Below are positions 1 through 8,268 of a stretch of 64,000 nucleotides of DNA, piece after piece (position 1 is the stretch's first letter; each line of letters opens with the position of its first letter). A model generated the notes under the pieces. That model was given only the letters and a program-made list of their open reading frames with translations. It did not search any database and was not told the origin of the DNA. The position numbers were made by a program, and so were the translations under genes. The stretch spans positions 1-64,000 of the forward strand of contig CALZUA010000009.1 in the NCBI GenBank assembly GCA_945829235.1, in the 5' to 3' direction. The DNA is from an uncultured Clostridia bacterium. Its GTDB lineage: Bacteria > Bacillota > Clostridia > Oscillospirales > Ruminococcaceae.

Positions 1-53
1 TCTCGACCTCCGCCGTGACAGGGCGGCGTTCTAACCAACTGAACTACCGGGCC
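1..53 (-). tRNA. tRNA-Asp (GTC), 3' end cut off by the window edge
   Basis: On the minus strand the sequence begins with acceptor strand GGCCCGG, followed by a D-arm and an anticodon stem-loop reading CCTGTCACGG, so the anticodon is GTC (Asp). The T-arm and the 3' acceptor strand lie outside the window. It follows tRNA-Val at close distance on the same strand, so the two are probably one transcript. Confidence 0.9.
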
Positions 54-129
54 ATATTCCGTAAGCTCACGAACAACCCCCGATATTTCGGACATCATCA
101 AACGAGCTACGGACGTGAAAATAAAGCCG

Positions 130-205
130 TGGTGGAAGTTGAGGGGCTCGAACCCCCGACCCTCTGCTTGTAAGGCAGACGCTCTCCCAGCTGAGCTAAA
201 CTTCC
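130..205 (-). tRNA. tRNA-Val (TAC)
   Basis: This is a complete minus-strand cloverleaf. The acceptor pair is GGAAGTT/AACTTCC, the D-arm reads GCTCAGCTGGGAGAGC, the anticodon loop is CTTACAA (anticodon TAC) and the T-arm is GGGGGTTCGAGCCCC. The 3' CCA is encoded at 130-132. It is first in a small tRNA operon with the downstream tRNA-Asp. Confidence 0.95.
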
Positions 206-226
206 AAACTCTTTATCAACAACATT

Positions 227-255
227 ATTTTACAACATTTATCCCGATTTGTCAA
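227..255 (-). promoter_or_regulatory. Promoter of the tRNA-Val/tRNA-Asp operon
   Basis: On the minus strand there is a perfect -35 TTGACA (250-255), a 17-nt spacer and a -10 TAAAAT (227-232), about 20 nt upstream of tRNA-Val. Confidence 0.7.
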
Positions 256-398
256 GGGCTTTTTTAAAATTACAAAATTTTGTTAAATTTGACTAAATTT
301 TTACTGTTCAAACCGTTCAAAAAAGAAAATCTTACCGCTCATATTAAATTGCAAAAGTCGCAAAATAATGATGAAAAGCATCGAGAGGAGGGATTTTT

Positions 399-602
399 TT
401 GGACAAGCTGGCACTTACGCTGCTGATAATCGGCGGGTTGAACTGGGGCTTGGTCGGAATTTTCGGCTTTGACCTGGTTGCATGGGCGCTCGGCGGTCAA
501 GGCTCGATTTTCGCCCGAATTGTGTATATTCTGGTCGCGCTTGCGGCAATTTGGGCTATTCCGATGCTCTTCCGCAGACGCGTTATCGCCGAAGAGGTAT
601 AA
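399..602 (+). CDS. DUF378 family small membrane protein
   Basis: A 67-residue protein with two hydrophobic segments, about residues 4-28 and 36-58, and a short basic/acidic tail. The Gly/Trp-rich stretch IIGGLNWGLVGIFGFDLV is typical of DUF378 proteins, which have no established function. Translation starts at TTG, preceded at 384-393 by a strong GAGGAGGG ribosome binding site; no ATG is available nearby. It is a single-gene unit followed directly by a terminator. Likely an integral membrane protein of two helices. Confidence 0.85.
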   Translation: MDKLALTLLIIGGLNWGLVGIFGFDLVAWALGGQGSIFARIVYILVALAAIWAIPMLFRRRVIAEEV

Positions 603-606
603 ACTA

Positions 607-640
607 ATGCCCGTAAACTACTTGCTTTACGGGCATTTTT
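607..640 (+). terminator. Rho-independent terminator after the DUF378 gene
   Basis: A stem of ATGCCCGTAAA paired with TTTACGGGCAT around an 8-nt loop, followed by five T residues. It sits between convergent genes; on the minus strand it lacks a good T tract. Confidence 0.85.
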
Positions 641-654
641 ACATTTTGTGCAAT

Positions 655-1728
655 TTACACAATCGTTCCGCCGCCGACAACAACATCACCATCGTACAAC
701 ACAACCGCCTGTCCCGAGGCAATTGCGCGCTGAGGTTCGTCAAACTGCACAACAACCGTGCCGTCCTCCTCAGCCCACACCGAAGCCAACGCTTCTTTCG
801 CGTGATAACGCGTCCTCGCGGTCACCCGAATCGGCTCTCGCGGCGGTTTTTCCAGAGATATCCAGTTAAAGTCGCGCGCCGTGAGCGTTGTTCTGTACAA
901 CTCGCTTTCGGGTGCAAGCGTCACCGTGTTCTCCGCGAGATTTTTCGCAACAACATACATAGGTTGCGGAAACGACAAGCCAAGCCCCTTGCGCTGACCT
1001 ATCGTGTAGCCGATAATTCCTTTGTGCCTGCCGTAAACCGTCCCGTCAAGACCGACAAAATCGCCCTCGGGATAAGTTTTTCCCGTGTGCCGCTCGATAA
1101 ATCCAACATAATCCCCGTCCGGAACAAAACAGATATCCTGCGAGTCCTTTTTATCGGCGTTAACCAAATCAAGCTCCGCAGCAAGCGCCCTCACCTGCTC
1201 TTTGTCGGTGAACTCACCGAGCGGGAATTTGATGTGCGCGAGTTGCTCCTGCGTGAGCGAATACAGCACATAGCTCTGGTCTTTCGCCGCGTTCAAACTC
1301 TTTTTCAACAGCCAGCGCCCGCGCTCCTCGTCATACTCAACCCGCGCGTAATGCCCCGTCACGATATAATCGCACCCAAGCTCCTGTCCGCGCCGAAAAA
1401 GCCGCTCGAATTTCATATAACGGTTGCAGTCAATGCAAGGATTTGGCGTTGCGCCACGCTCATACGCGTTCACAAACCGCTCGACAACTTCCCTTTCAAA
1501 ATCGCCCGTGAAATTAAACACATAGTACTTCATTCCGAGCTTGAAGCACACTCCGCGCGCGTCCTCAGCGTCGCTCGCCGTACAGCACGAGCGCTCCCCG
1601 CAAGGCTCGCCGTCCTCGCCGTGAAGCTTCATCGTCACGCCGATACACTCATAACCCGCCTGTTTCATCAGCGCCGCCGCAACCGAGCTGTCCACGCCGC
1701 CGCTCATCGCAATAAGCGCCTTATCCAT
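655..1728 (-). CDS. mnmA: tRNA-specific 2-thiouridylase MnmA
   Basis: A 357-residue cytoplasmic enzyme that makes the 2-thio group of wobble U34 in tRNA-Lys, -Glu and -Gln. Seen: the PP-loop SGGVDSS at residues 9-15, the catalytic cysteine in NPCIDCN (Cys98) and the second active-site cysteine in SQDICF (Cys200); the length matches the family. Its ATG overlaps the end of nadA by 8 nt (ATGGATAA), so the two genes are translationally coupled. No cysteine desulfurase gene is adjacent, so the sulfur donor must be encoded elsewhere. Confidence 0.97.
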   Translation of the reverse strand: MDKALIAMSGGVDSSVAAALMKQAGYECIGVTMKLHGEDGEPCGERSCCTASDAEDARGVCFKLGMKYYVFNFTGDFEREVVERFVNAYERGATPNPCIDCNRYMKFERLFRRGQELGCDYIVTGHYARVEYDEERGRWLLKKSLNAAKDQSYVLYSLTQEQLAHIKFPLGEFTDKEQVRALAAELDLVNADKKDSQDICFVPDGDYVGFIERHTGKTYPEGDFVGLDGTVYGRHKGIIGYTIGQRKGLGLSFPQPMYVVAKNLAENTVTLAPESELYRTTLTARDFNWISLEKPPREPIRVTARTRYHAKEALASVWAEEDGTVVVQFDEPQRAIASGQAVVLYDGDVVVGGGTIV

Positions 1729-2638
1729 TGCCCAGCCTCAGCATTTCATCAATCGATTTCTTCGCCAACAACCGCGTTTCCTCGGGCATTGTGATTTCCT
1801 CGCCGTAGTTCCCCTTGAGGCAGTGAAGCAAGCTCGACAGCTTCGTTAACTGCATATTTCTGCAAATAAAGTTCTTCGACAGCGGGAAAAAGCGTTTCTC
1901 GGGGCAGTCAATGCCGAGGTGCTGAACAATGCTGTTCTCGGTGCCGATGATAAACTCCTCAGCGGGCGAATTTTTCGCAAAATCCATAATCTCGGTTGTG
2001 CTGCCGACAAAATCCGCGTGCTTGACAACCGTTCTGTCGCACTCCGGGTGAACGAGCAGAAGCGCATTCGGGTGAGCTTTTTTCGCGTCCTTGACATCAG
2101 CCTCGGTTACCGCCGCGTGAACGGGACAACAACCCTGCGCGGTCACGATTTCCTTGTCGGGGCACTGCGCGGCGATGTACGAACCCAAATTCTTGTCGGG
2201 AATGAACAGGATTTTGTCCTGCGGCATTCTCTTGATGATTTTCGCCGCCGATGACGAGGTGACGCAGACATCGCAGAGCGTTTTCAGCTCAGCGGTTGTG
2301 TTGATGTAAGCGACAACAGCGTGCTCCGGATAACGATTGCGAAGCTCACGGAGCTTGTCGGGTGAAATCATCTCCGCCATCGGGCAACCCGCGTCCGCTT
2401 CCGGCAAGAGCACCGTCTTTTCGGGGCAGAGAATTTTCACGGTTTCCGCCATAAAACGAACTCCGCACATAATCACGGTCTGCGCATCGGTTTTGCGGGC
2501 GTTTTGCGCCAAACCGAAGCTGTCGCCGACGTAATCCGCGACCTCCAGAATATCGTGCGTCTGATAGCAATGCGCCAGAATAACCGCGCCGCGCTCCTTT
2601 TTCAACCGCAGAATTTCTTCTTGAATATCCTTTATCAT
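1721..2638 (-). CDS. nadA: Quinolinate synthase NadA
   Basis: A 305-residue [4Fe-4S] enzyme that condenses iminoaspartate with dihydroxyacetone phosphate to quinolinate in NAD synthesis. Seen: the N-terminal LAHCYQ motif and the three expected cluster cysteines in the contexts ADAGCPMAEM, TAQGCCPVH and FICRNMQ. The ATG at 2638 is chosen over an upstream start because GGAAGGAAA lies just ahead of it and the family begins at this point. Unusually, nadB and nadC are not next to it; the partner gene is mnmA. Confidence 0.96.
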   Translation of the reverse strand: MIKDIQEEILRLKKERGAVILAHCYQTHDILEVADYVGDSFGLAQNARKTDAQTVIMCGVRFMAETVKILCPEKTVLLPEADAGCPMAEMISPDKLRELRNRYPEHAVVAYINTTAELKTLCDVCVTSSSAAKIIKRMPQDKILFIPDKNLGSYIAAQCPDKEIVTAQGCCPVHAAVTEADVKDAKKAHPNALLLVHPECDRTVVKHADFVGSTTEIMDFAKNSPAEEFIIGTENSIVQHLGIDCPEKRFFPLSKNFICRNMQLTKLSSLLHCLKGNYGEEITMPEETRLLAKKSIDEMLRLGNG

Positions 2639-2678
2639 AGCCGTTTCCTTCCGTTTTTTGTAGAATTGTAACAATTTT

Positions 2679-2707
2679 ATTATAGCATTTTTTTATTCTA
2701 TTTGCAA
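2679..2707 (-). promoter_or_regulatory. Promoter of nadA-mnmA
   Basis: Minus strand: -35 TTGCAA (2702-2707), 17-nt spacer, perfect -10 TATAAT (2679-2684). It is divergent from the promoter of the CobU-like gene. Confidence 0.6.
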
Positions 2708-2726
2708 GCAATTTTTCACAAAACCC

Positions 2727-2755
2727 TTTACTTTTTCAATAAAGTGTGCTATAAT
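2727..2755 (+). promoter_or_regulatory. Promoter of the CobU-like/pilT operon
   Basis: Plus strand: -35 TTTACT (2727-2732), 17-nt spacer, perfect -10 TATAAT (2750-2755), about 57 nt before the ATG. Confidence 0.55.
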
Positions 2756-2811
2756 TATAGTGTATCACTTTATTCCTTATTTTTTAACGAATAACGAAAG
2801 GAAAGAACGGA

Positions 2812-3354
2812 ATGGCAAACTCAATTCTTATTACGGGCGGCTCGGCAAGCGGAAAGTCGCGATTCGCTGTAGCGCATTTTCACTGTTGCGATTATGTGCT
2901 TTATCTCAAGGCGGGCTCCGATCTGGACGCAGATACCAAGCAGAGAATTAAGTTCGAGAACGAGAAACAGGGTGTTCAATGGGACATAGTTCGCTTTGAC
3001 ACTCCAAATCCCGCCGAGCTTGTTCAAGACCACAAGTTCGTTATCTTCGACAGCCTCAGCTCCTTTGCGGCAATCATTATCAACGATGTTTGCGGCACAG
3101 ATGAAATCACCGACGCTATGAAGAAAACCATCGAAAAGACGATTATCGAAAAAATCCAAGACCTTCGCGAAAAGGTTGAGGAAAATTTTGGCAGTTTGAC
3201 CATAATCACTCTCGAAACCGGCTTCTCGGTTGCTCCCGTTGACAAGCACCTCGCGGTTTTCAGGGAAATTCTCGGTCACGTTAATCAGCGTATCGCAAAC
3301 ACAAGCGATGAGGTTTATTTCTCGGCAAGCGGTATTCAGTTCAAAATTAAGTGA
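2812..3354 (+). CDS. CobU-like P-loop protein (adenosylcobinamide kinase/guanylyltransferase family, lacking the guanylylated His)
   Basis: 180 residues, close to the length of CobU, which phosphorylates adenosylcobinamide and then transfers GMP to it in cobamide assembly. Seen: P-loop GGSASGKS at 9-16 and the CobU C-terminal signature (ETGFSVAP ... VNQRIA ... DEVYFSASGIQFKIK). In Salmonella CobU the GMP-carrying His46 lies in the segment RIQHHK; the aligned segment here is RIKFEN, with Phe48 at that place. The kinase half may work, but the guanylyl transfer mechanism looks impaired. No other cobamide gene is nearby; pilT follows 19 nt downstream. A non-cobamide role is possible. Confidence 0.75.
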   Translation: MANSILITGGSASGKSRFAVAHFHCCDYVLYLKAGSDLDADTKQRIKFENEKQGVQWDIVRFDTPNPAELVQDHKFVIFDSLSSFAAIIINDVCGTDEITDAMKKTIEKTIIEKIQDLREKVEENFGSLTIITLETGFSVAPVDKHLAVFREILGHVNQRIANTSDEVYFSASGIQFKIK

Positions 3355-3373
3355 TTGATAAGGAGTATTTGTT

Positions 3374-4426
3374 ATGACTTTTGAAGAATTCATTATGCAG
3401 GCGCGCGAAATGAACGCGTCCGATATCCACCTCACCGTTGGCGCTCCCACCGTTATCCGCGTAAACGGCGAGCTTCGCAAGTATCAGGAGCTTTCAGACC
3501 AGGTTGTACATAGAACAATCGTTTCCATTCTCTCCGCAGAACAGGAAAAACAGCTCACCGAGGGCAAGGACATCGACTTCTCCTTCGAGCTGAAAAACGG
3601 CGCGCGTCAGCGTGTAAACGTGTTCCATCAGGGCGGCAGACTTGCTTGCTCAATCCGTCTGCTCAACGCGAAAATCCCTAATCTCAACGACCTCGGAATG
3701 CCTCCCATTCTCCTCGACCTCGCGAAGAAGAGAAAAGGTCTTATTCTGGTAACAGGTCCTACGGGCGCAGGTAAGTCCACAACGCTCGCGGCAATGATTC
3801 AGCACATCAACGAAACCCGCGCTTGCCACATCATCACAATCGAGGACCCTATCGAATACCGCTACGAGCTGGCAAAGGCAACTATCCACCAGCGCGAAAT
3901 CGGGCGCGATGTTCCCGACTTTGAGTATGCGCTTCGCAGTGCGCTTCGTGAGGACCCCGATGTTATTCTTATCGGTGAGATGAGAGATTACGCGACAATT
4001 TCGCTCGCGATGACCGCCGCAGAAACCGGTCACTTGGTTTTCGGCACGCTCCACACCTCGTCCGCCGCTCAGACAATCGACCGTATCATCGATGTCTGCC
4101 CCGCAGAGGCAAGAGATCAGGTAAGACTTCAGCTCGCAAATATGATTGAGGGCATCATCGCTCAGTCGCTTATCCCGATGTCCGACGGCAAGGGACGTTG
4201 CGCGGCTGTTGAGGTTATGCTCGGAACGGACGCTATCAGAAACCTTATCCGCTCCAACAAGATTGCTCAGATGGAAACCACCATGCAGGGCGCAACTCAG
4301 CAGGGTATGCAGACGCTTATCGAAGGTCTTGCAAAGCTCTACAAGGCAGGCAAAATCACCTATCAGACCGCGCTCGAGTACTCCAACAACCCGTCCGAAA
4401 TGGAGAAGAAACTGCTTAACGGCTGA
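3374..4426 (+). CDS. pilT: PilT-type retraction ATPase
   Basis: A 350-residue hexameric secretion-type ATPase that powers type IV pilus retraction. Seen: Walker A GPTGAGKST at about 128-136, Asp box ITIEDPIE, Walker B VILIGEMRD at about 197-205, His box GHLVFGTLHTSSA, and the C-terminal AIRNLIR motif typical of PilT. The start follows AAGGAG. It is probably co-transcribed with the CobU-like gene. No pilin, pilB, pilC or pilM is in this window, so the rest of the machine is elsewhere or the gene has another use. Confidence 0.93.
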   Translation: MTFEEFIMQAREMNASDIHLTVGAPTVIRVNGELRKYQELSDQVVHRTIVSILSAEQEKQLTEGKDIDFSFELKNGARQRVNVFHQGGRLACSIRLLNAKIPNLNDLGMPPILLDLAKKRKGLILVTGPTGAGKSTTLAAMIQHINETRACHIITIEDPIEYRYELAKATIHQREIGRDVPDFEYALRSALREDPDVILIGEMRDYATISLAMTAAETGHLVFGTLHTSSAAQTIDRIIDVCPAEARDQVRLQLANMIEGIIAQSLIPMSDGKGRCAAVEVMLGTDAIRNLIRSNKIAQMETTMQGATQQGMQTLIEGLAKLYKAGKITYQTALEYSNNPSEMEKKLLNG

Positions 4427-4460
4427 TTTTTACACACAAAATTCATTAAACTTTCACCAA

Positions 4461-4489
4461 AATGCGGTTCTGCGGAGCCGCATTTTTTA
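4461..4489 (+). terminator. Terminator after pilT
   Basis: Ten-base stem AATGCGGTTC/GAGCCGCATT with loop TGCG and a run of T. The next promoter begins immediately after it. Confidence 0.85.
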
Positions 4490-4518
4490 TTGACAAAAGT
4501 TTGATTTTATGATATAAT
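4490..4518 (+). promoter_or_regulatory. Promoter of the first Ser-rich lipoprotein
   Basis: Perfect TTGACA (4490-4495), 17-nt spacer, perfect TATAAT (4513-4518), 36 nt before the ATG. Confidence 0.85.
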
Positions 4519-4554
4519 CGTTAATGTTGAAAACCATCGAATAAGGAGTAATTT

Positions 4555-5388
4555 ATGAAAAAAATCATTCCCGCACTTGTTTTAGCTGTTTTCCTTTGCG
4601 GGTGCAAGTCGAACACCGAATTGCCCACCGAAAAATCATCGTTTGAATTAACCATTTCCGTAAGCACTCCCGAAAGCTCCGATGAAAGCTCAAGCAGTTC
4701 CGAAAGCTCGGATAATTCTTCCGCGGAAAGCTCCTCATCAACCGAAAGTTCTTCATCAACCGAGAGTGCCTCAACCGAAGAAAGTTCCTCGAGCACCACC
4801 GATTTCACAAATCCGTGGGGTTTGACCTCGCTCGGCATTGTCTGGCAGTATCCGCTCGGCGAAAATCTCTCGTATGATTTCGCTTCCGCCGAGGTTATAA
4901 AAGGCTTGGAAGCACGCTACGGTATGACCGGCGAGGATTTGGGCTATGAGGGCGAGTGGTGCGCGCTGATTTTGTCGCAGTTGATTTCAGAAGCGGGCTA
5001 CGAAATCTATTATCAGTACAATCCCTGCGACCTCACAATCGAGCTTGTTGACGATGGTTTCGCGCATTTCTACTGCCTGCGTCAAGAAAACTACGACAGC
5101 CTTCTCGAATGGGGCTTGCAGAATACCGACCGAGTTATCAACACAACCCGCGAGGAATTTATCCCAAAACGCGGCGATTTCATCTGCTACCTTTGGACGG
5201 AGGAAGCGGACAGGTTTAACTGGAGCCACATCGGAATGGTTGCCGAGGATTTTGACGGGACGGTGCTCCGAACCATCGAGGGCAACATCGGCAGAGGTAC
5301 CGACCCGCTTTATCACGCGGTTGAATCGCGAGAAAGACCGTATGACAGCACGGTTATCGGTTTTATCAGGCTGGACGAGCGTACATAA
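4555..5388 (+). CDS. Ser-rich lipoprotein with a CHAP/NlpC-like domain (copy 1)
   Basis: 277 residues. A signal peptide ends in a lipobox around LCGC (Cys18), so it is probably a lipoprotein anchored to the membrane outer face. Residues about 40-82 are a linker almost wholly of Ser, Glu, Thr and Asp that could span the wall. The C-terminal domain has Cys in GEWCALILSQL, RGDFICYLW, His in WSHIGMVAED and TIEGNIG, the order expected of a CHAP/NlpC-type cysteine hydrolase. The inferred role is peptidoglycan or other amide cleavage. A tandem paralogue follows. Confidence 0.75.
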   Translation: MKKIIPALVLAVFLCGCKSNTELPTEKSSFELTISVSTPESSDESSSSSESSDNSSAESSSSTESSSSTESASTEESSSSTTDFTNPWGLTSLGIVWQYPLGENLSYDFASAEVIKGLEARYGMTGEDLGYEGEWCALILSQLISEAGYEIYYQYNPCDLTIELVDDGFAHFYCLRQENYDSLLEWGLQNTDRVINTTREEFIPKRGDFICYLWTEEADRFNWSHIGMVAEDFDGTVLRTIEGNIGRGTDPLYHAVESRERPYDSTVIGFIRLDERT

Positions 5389-5488
5389 ATTTACAAGAAC
5401 GAAAGAATTTTTTCTCAAAAATCATCTTAATTTATAGGGTTGATTTTATATAACGACAAAAACGACAACGCAGTTTGGAGGAAAATAT

Positions 5489-6385
5489 ATGAGAAAAATC
5501 AGGATAATTGCCGCCGTTCTTGCCGCGATAATGTCGTGCGGCTGTTCGGAAAAATCGGAGAGCAACTCCGTTCCCGTCTACACTGTTATCGAAAGCAGTT
5601 CCACAAGTTCATCGAGCGGCATCGGTTCTTCCGCGAGTTCATCGGGCGGCACAAGCTCTTCCGCAGGTTCATCGGACGGCGAGAGTTCTGCAAGTTCATC
5701 GGGCGATGTCAGCTCCTCATATACGTCAACAAGTACCGAGAGCGATCTGCCGACCGTAGATAACCCGGTCTTCTCCTCAAACGAAGATGACGGGAAAATT
5801 CCCTACGAGGAGCGCTCCTCAACAGGCGTTGTCTGGAATCCGCTCAGCACAAATCTTACATACAATTTCACCTCCGCCGATATCATCAAAGGTCTTGAGG
5901 AAAGATACGGAAAATCGGGCGCAGACCTCGGTTACACGGGCGAATGGTGCGCGGAAATTGTGTCGGATTTGCTCATCAAAAACGGCTACCGCATTTCCAA
6001 GCAGTACAACCCCTGCGATGTCACAATTCAGCTCCTAAACAAGGGTTACGCGCATTTCTACTGCTTCCGTGAGGAGAATTTTGACAGTCTTAAGCAATAC
6101 GGGCTGAAAAAGAACGCGCAAAGCCGCGTTATTATGACCGACCGCGAGGATTTCACCCCACAGCGCGGTGATTTCGTCTGCTTCCTCTGGAACGAGGAAA
6201 ATGATATCTACAACTGGAGCCACATCGGTATGGTTGCCGAGGATTATGACGGGACGGTGCTCAGAACCATTGAGGGCAATATCGGCATCGCCGAGTTCCC
6301 CGATGACCCACGCATCAGAACCGTTGACGGTCGCGAAAGAGAGTACAACGAAACAGTTATCGGTATAATCAGGCTTGACAGATAA
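5489..6385 (+). CDS. Ser-rich lipoprotein with a CHAP/NlpC-like domain (copy 2)
   Basis: 298 residues, paralogue of the preceding gene. The lipobox is MSCGC. Its Ser/Gly-rich linker (about residues 33-88) has a different repeat, near SSASSSGG/SSAGSSDG. The catalytic domain is strongly conserved between copies (YTGEWCAEIVSDLL, RGDFVCFLW, WSHIGMVAEDYDGTVLRTIEGN), while the linkers have diverged. The ribosome binding site GGAGGAAA is at about 5476. The copies lie 100 nt apart with no terminator seen between them, so they may be one operon. Confidence 0.75.
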   Translation: MRKIRIIAAVLAAIMSCGCSEKSESNSVPVYTVIESSSTSSSSGIGSSASSSGGTSSSAGSSDGESSASSSGDVSSSYTSTSTESDLPTVDNPVFSSNEDDGKIPYEERSSTGVVWNPLSTNLTYNFTSADIIKGLEERYGKSGADLGYTGEWCAEIVSDLLIKNGYRISKQYNPCDVTIQLLNKGYAHFYCFREENFDSLKQYGLKKNAQSRVIMTDREDFTPQRGDFVCFLWNEENDIYNWSHIGMVAEDYDGTVLRTIEGNIGIAEFPDDPRIRTVDGREREYNETVIGIIRLDR

Positions 6386-6453
6386 TCGAGCGGTATTGCC
6401 TGAATTTACATACCCGAAATAGCGTTTGGAGTGAATTTTTTATAAGTTAGTAC

Positions 6454-6482
6454 TTGAAAAATTGCTCGAAATATTGTATAAT
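6454..6482 (+). promoter_or_regulatory. Promoter of the NifU-like/GGGtGRT operon
   Basis: TTGAAA (6454-6459), 17-nt spacer, perfect TATAAT (6477-6482). Confidence 0.8.
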
Positions 6483-6534
6483 GTAGTTGTATGGCAGAGC
6501 ATCTGCCAAATATTGGAAAAAAGGAGAAATATCA

Positions 6535-7227
6535 ATGACTTATTCTAACGAAGTCGAAGCAATGTGTCCCGTAGCTCAGGGCGTTGCTCACGGCGCAGCG
6601 CCTATCCCCGAAGAAGCTAAGTGGGTTAAGGCTAAGGAAATCTCGGACATCAACGGTTTCACTCACGGTATCGGTTGGTGCGCACCTCAGCAGGGTACCT
6701 GCAAGCTGTCCCTTAACGTAAAGGGCGGCGTTATTCAGGAGGCTCTTGTTGAAACAATCGGATGCTCGGGTATGACTCACTCCGCAGCTATGGCGGCTGA
6801 AATCCTCCCCGGCAGAACCATTCTTGAGGCACTCAACACTGACCTCGTTTGCGACGCTATCAATACCGCAATGAGAGAGCTGTTCCTCCAGATTGTTTAC
6901 GGTCGTTCGCAGAGCGCGTTCTCCGAGGACGGTCTGACAATCGGCGCAGGTCTTGAGGACCTCGGCAAGGGACTTCGTTCTCAGATTGGTACAATGTACG
7001 GCACCCTCAAGAAGGGTCCCCGTTACCTCGAAATGACCGACGGTTACGTTACTGAGCTTGCTCTCAACGAGGATAACGAAATCATCGGCTATAAGTTTGT
7101 TAACTTCGGCAAGATGATGAACTTCATCAAGGACGGCGATGACGCTAACACCGCATTTGAGAAGGCTAAGGGACAGTACGGCAGAGTTGCCGATGCTGTT
7201 AAGTTCACCGACCCGAGAAAGCAGTAA
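6535..7227 (+). CDS. NifU N-terminal-like iron-sulfur scaffold protein
   Basis: 230 residues from the ATG at 6535, chosen over an earlier in-frame ATG because AAAAAGGAGAAA precedes it. Cysteines fall in MCPVAQG, IGWCAPQQGTC and TIGCSGMTHSAAMAAE; the last resembles the conserved cluster-ligand region of NifU/IscU scaffolds. The C-terminal part contains FVNFGKMMNFIKDG. It is paired with a GGGtGRT protein 16 nt downstream. The function of the pair is not established; a role in metal-cluster assembly or transfer is inferred from the fold signature only. Confidence 0.7.
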   Translation: MTYSNEVEAMCPVAQGVAHGAAPIPEEAKWVKAKEISDINGFTHGIGWCAPQQGTCKLSLNVKGGVIQEALVETIGCSGMTHSAAMAAEILPGRTILEALNTDLVCDAINTAMRELFLQIVYGRSQSAFSEDGLTIGAGLEDLGKGLRSQIGTMYGTLKKGPRYLEMTDGYVTELALNEDNEIIGYKFVNFGKMMNFIKDGDDANTAFEKAKGQYGRVADAVKFTDPRKQ

Positions 7228-7243
7228 TAGGAGGTAACGAAGA

Positions 7244-8245
7244 ATGGCTTTATTTGAATCTTACGAAAGACGCGAAAAGCAAATTCTCGCGGTCTTGAAA
7301 GAATATGGCATCAACTCCATCGAAGAGTGCGCTGATATCTGCAAGGCAAAGGGCTTCGACCCCTACAAAATCACCGAGGGTATCCAGCCTATCTGCTTCG
7401 AGAACGCTAAGTGGGCTTACACTGTAGGCTGCGCTATCGCTATCAAGAAGGGCTGCACAAGAGCTGCTGACGCTGCCGCAGCTATCGGCGAGGGACTTCA
7501 GGCATTCTGCATTCCCGGTTCCGTTGCTGACCAGAGAAAAGTTGGTCTCGGTCACGGCAACCTCGGTAAGATGCTCCTCGAGGACGAAACCAAGTGCTTC
7601 TGCTTCCTCGCAGGTCACGAGAGCTTCGCTGCCGCTGAAGGTGCAATCGGTATCGCCGAAAAGGCAAACAAGGTTCGTAAAGAACCGCTCCGCGTTATCC
7701 TGAACGGTCTCGGCAAGGACGCTGCTCAGATTATCGCTCGTATCAACGGCTTTACATACGTTGAAACCGAGATGGATTACTACACCGGCGAGGTTAAGGA
7801 AGTATTCCGCAAGTCTTACTCCACCGGTCTGCGTGCAAAGGTTAACTGCTACGGCGCAAACGATGTAACCGAGGGCGTTGCTATTATGTGGAAGGAAGGC
7901 GTTGACGTTTCCATCACCGGTAACTCCACCAACCCCACCCGCTTCCAGCACCCTGTTGCCGGCACCTACAAGAAAGAGTGCAACGACAAGGGCAAGAAGT
8001 ATTTCTCCGTTGCTTCGGGCGGCGGTACAGGCCGTACCCTCCACCCCGACAATATGGCAGCAGGCCCCGCTTCCTACGGTATGACCGATACAATGGGCCG
8101 TATGCACTCCGACGCGCAGTTCGCAGGTTCGTCCTCCGTTCCCGCGCACGTTGAGATGATGGGTCTTATCGGTATGGGCAACAACCCCATGGTTGGCGCT
8201 ACTGTTGCTTGCGCGGTTGCGGTTGAAGAAGCTATGAAGGGCTGA
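7244..8245 (+). CDS. GGGtGRT family protein
   Basis: 333 residues containing the family signature ASGGGTGRTLHPDN at about residues 270-283. Other conserved-looking blocks are VGLGHGNLGKMLLE, CFLAGHESFAAAEGAIGIAEKA and GMGNNPMVGATVACAVAVEEAM. The gene follows the NifU-like scaffold after 16 nt with an AGGAGG ribosome binding site, and a terminator follows it. The family is widespread in anaerobes but uncharacterised. Codon choice looks like that of a highly expressed gene, an impression by eye. Confidence 0.85.
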   Translation: MALFESYERREKQILAVLKEYGINSIEECADICKAKGFDPYKITEGIQPICFENAKWAYTVGCAIAIKKGCTRAADAAAAIGEGLQAFCIPGSVADQRKVGLGHGNLGKMLLEDETKCFCFLAGHESFAAAEGAIGIAEKANKVRKEPLRVILNGLGKDAAQIIARINGFTYVETEMDYYTGEVKEVFRKSYSTGLRAKVNCYGANDVTEGVAIMWKEGVDVSITGNSTNPTRFQHPVAGTYKKECNDKGKKYFSVASGGGTGRTLHPDNMAAGPASYGMTDTMGRMHSDAQFAGSSSVPAHVEMMGLIGMGNNPMVGATVACAVAVEEAMKG

Positions 8246-8268
8246 TAAAACGGCTCTCCGATGCGGTT

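Noticed and set aside
469..1794. Long plus-strand open frame opposite mnmA
   Set aside because: It is antisense to a gene with all MnmA motifs, has Arg/His-rich low-quality protein character, and overlaps the DUF378 gene and its terminator.
2812..3354. Full cobamide biosynthesis locus
   Set aside because: The neighbours are nadA and pilT; no cobS, cobT, cobC, cobD or cbi gene is present in the window.
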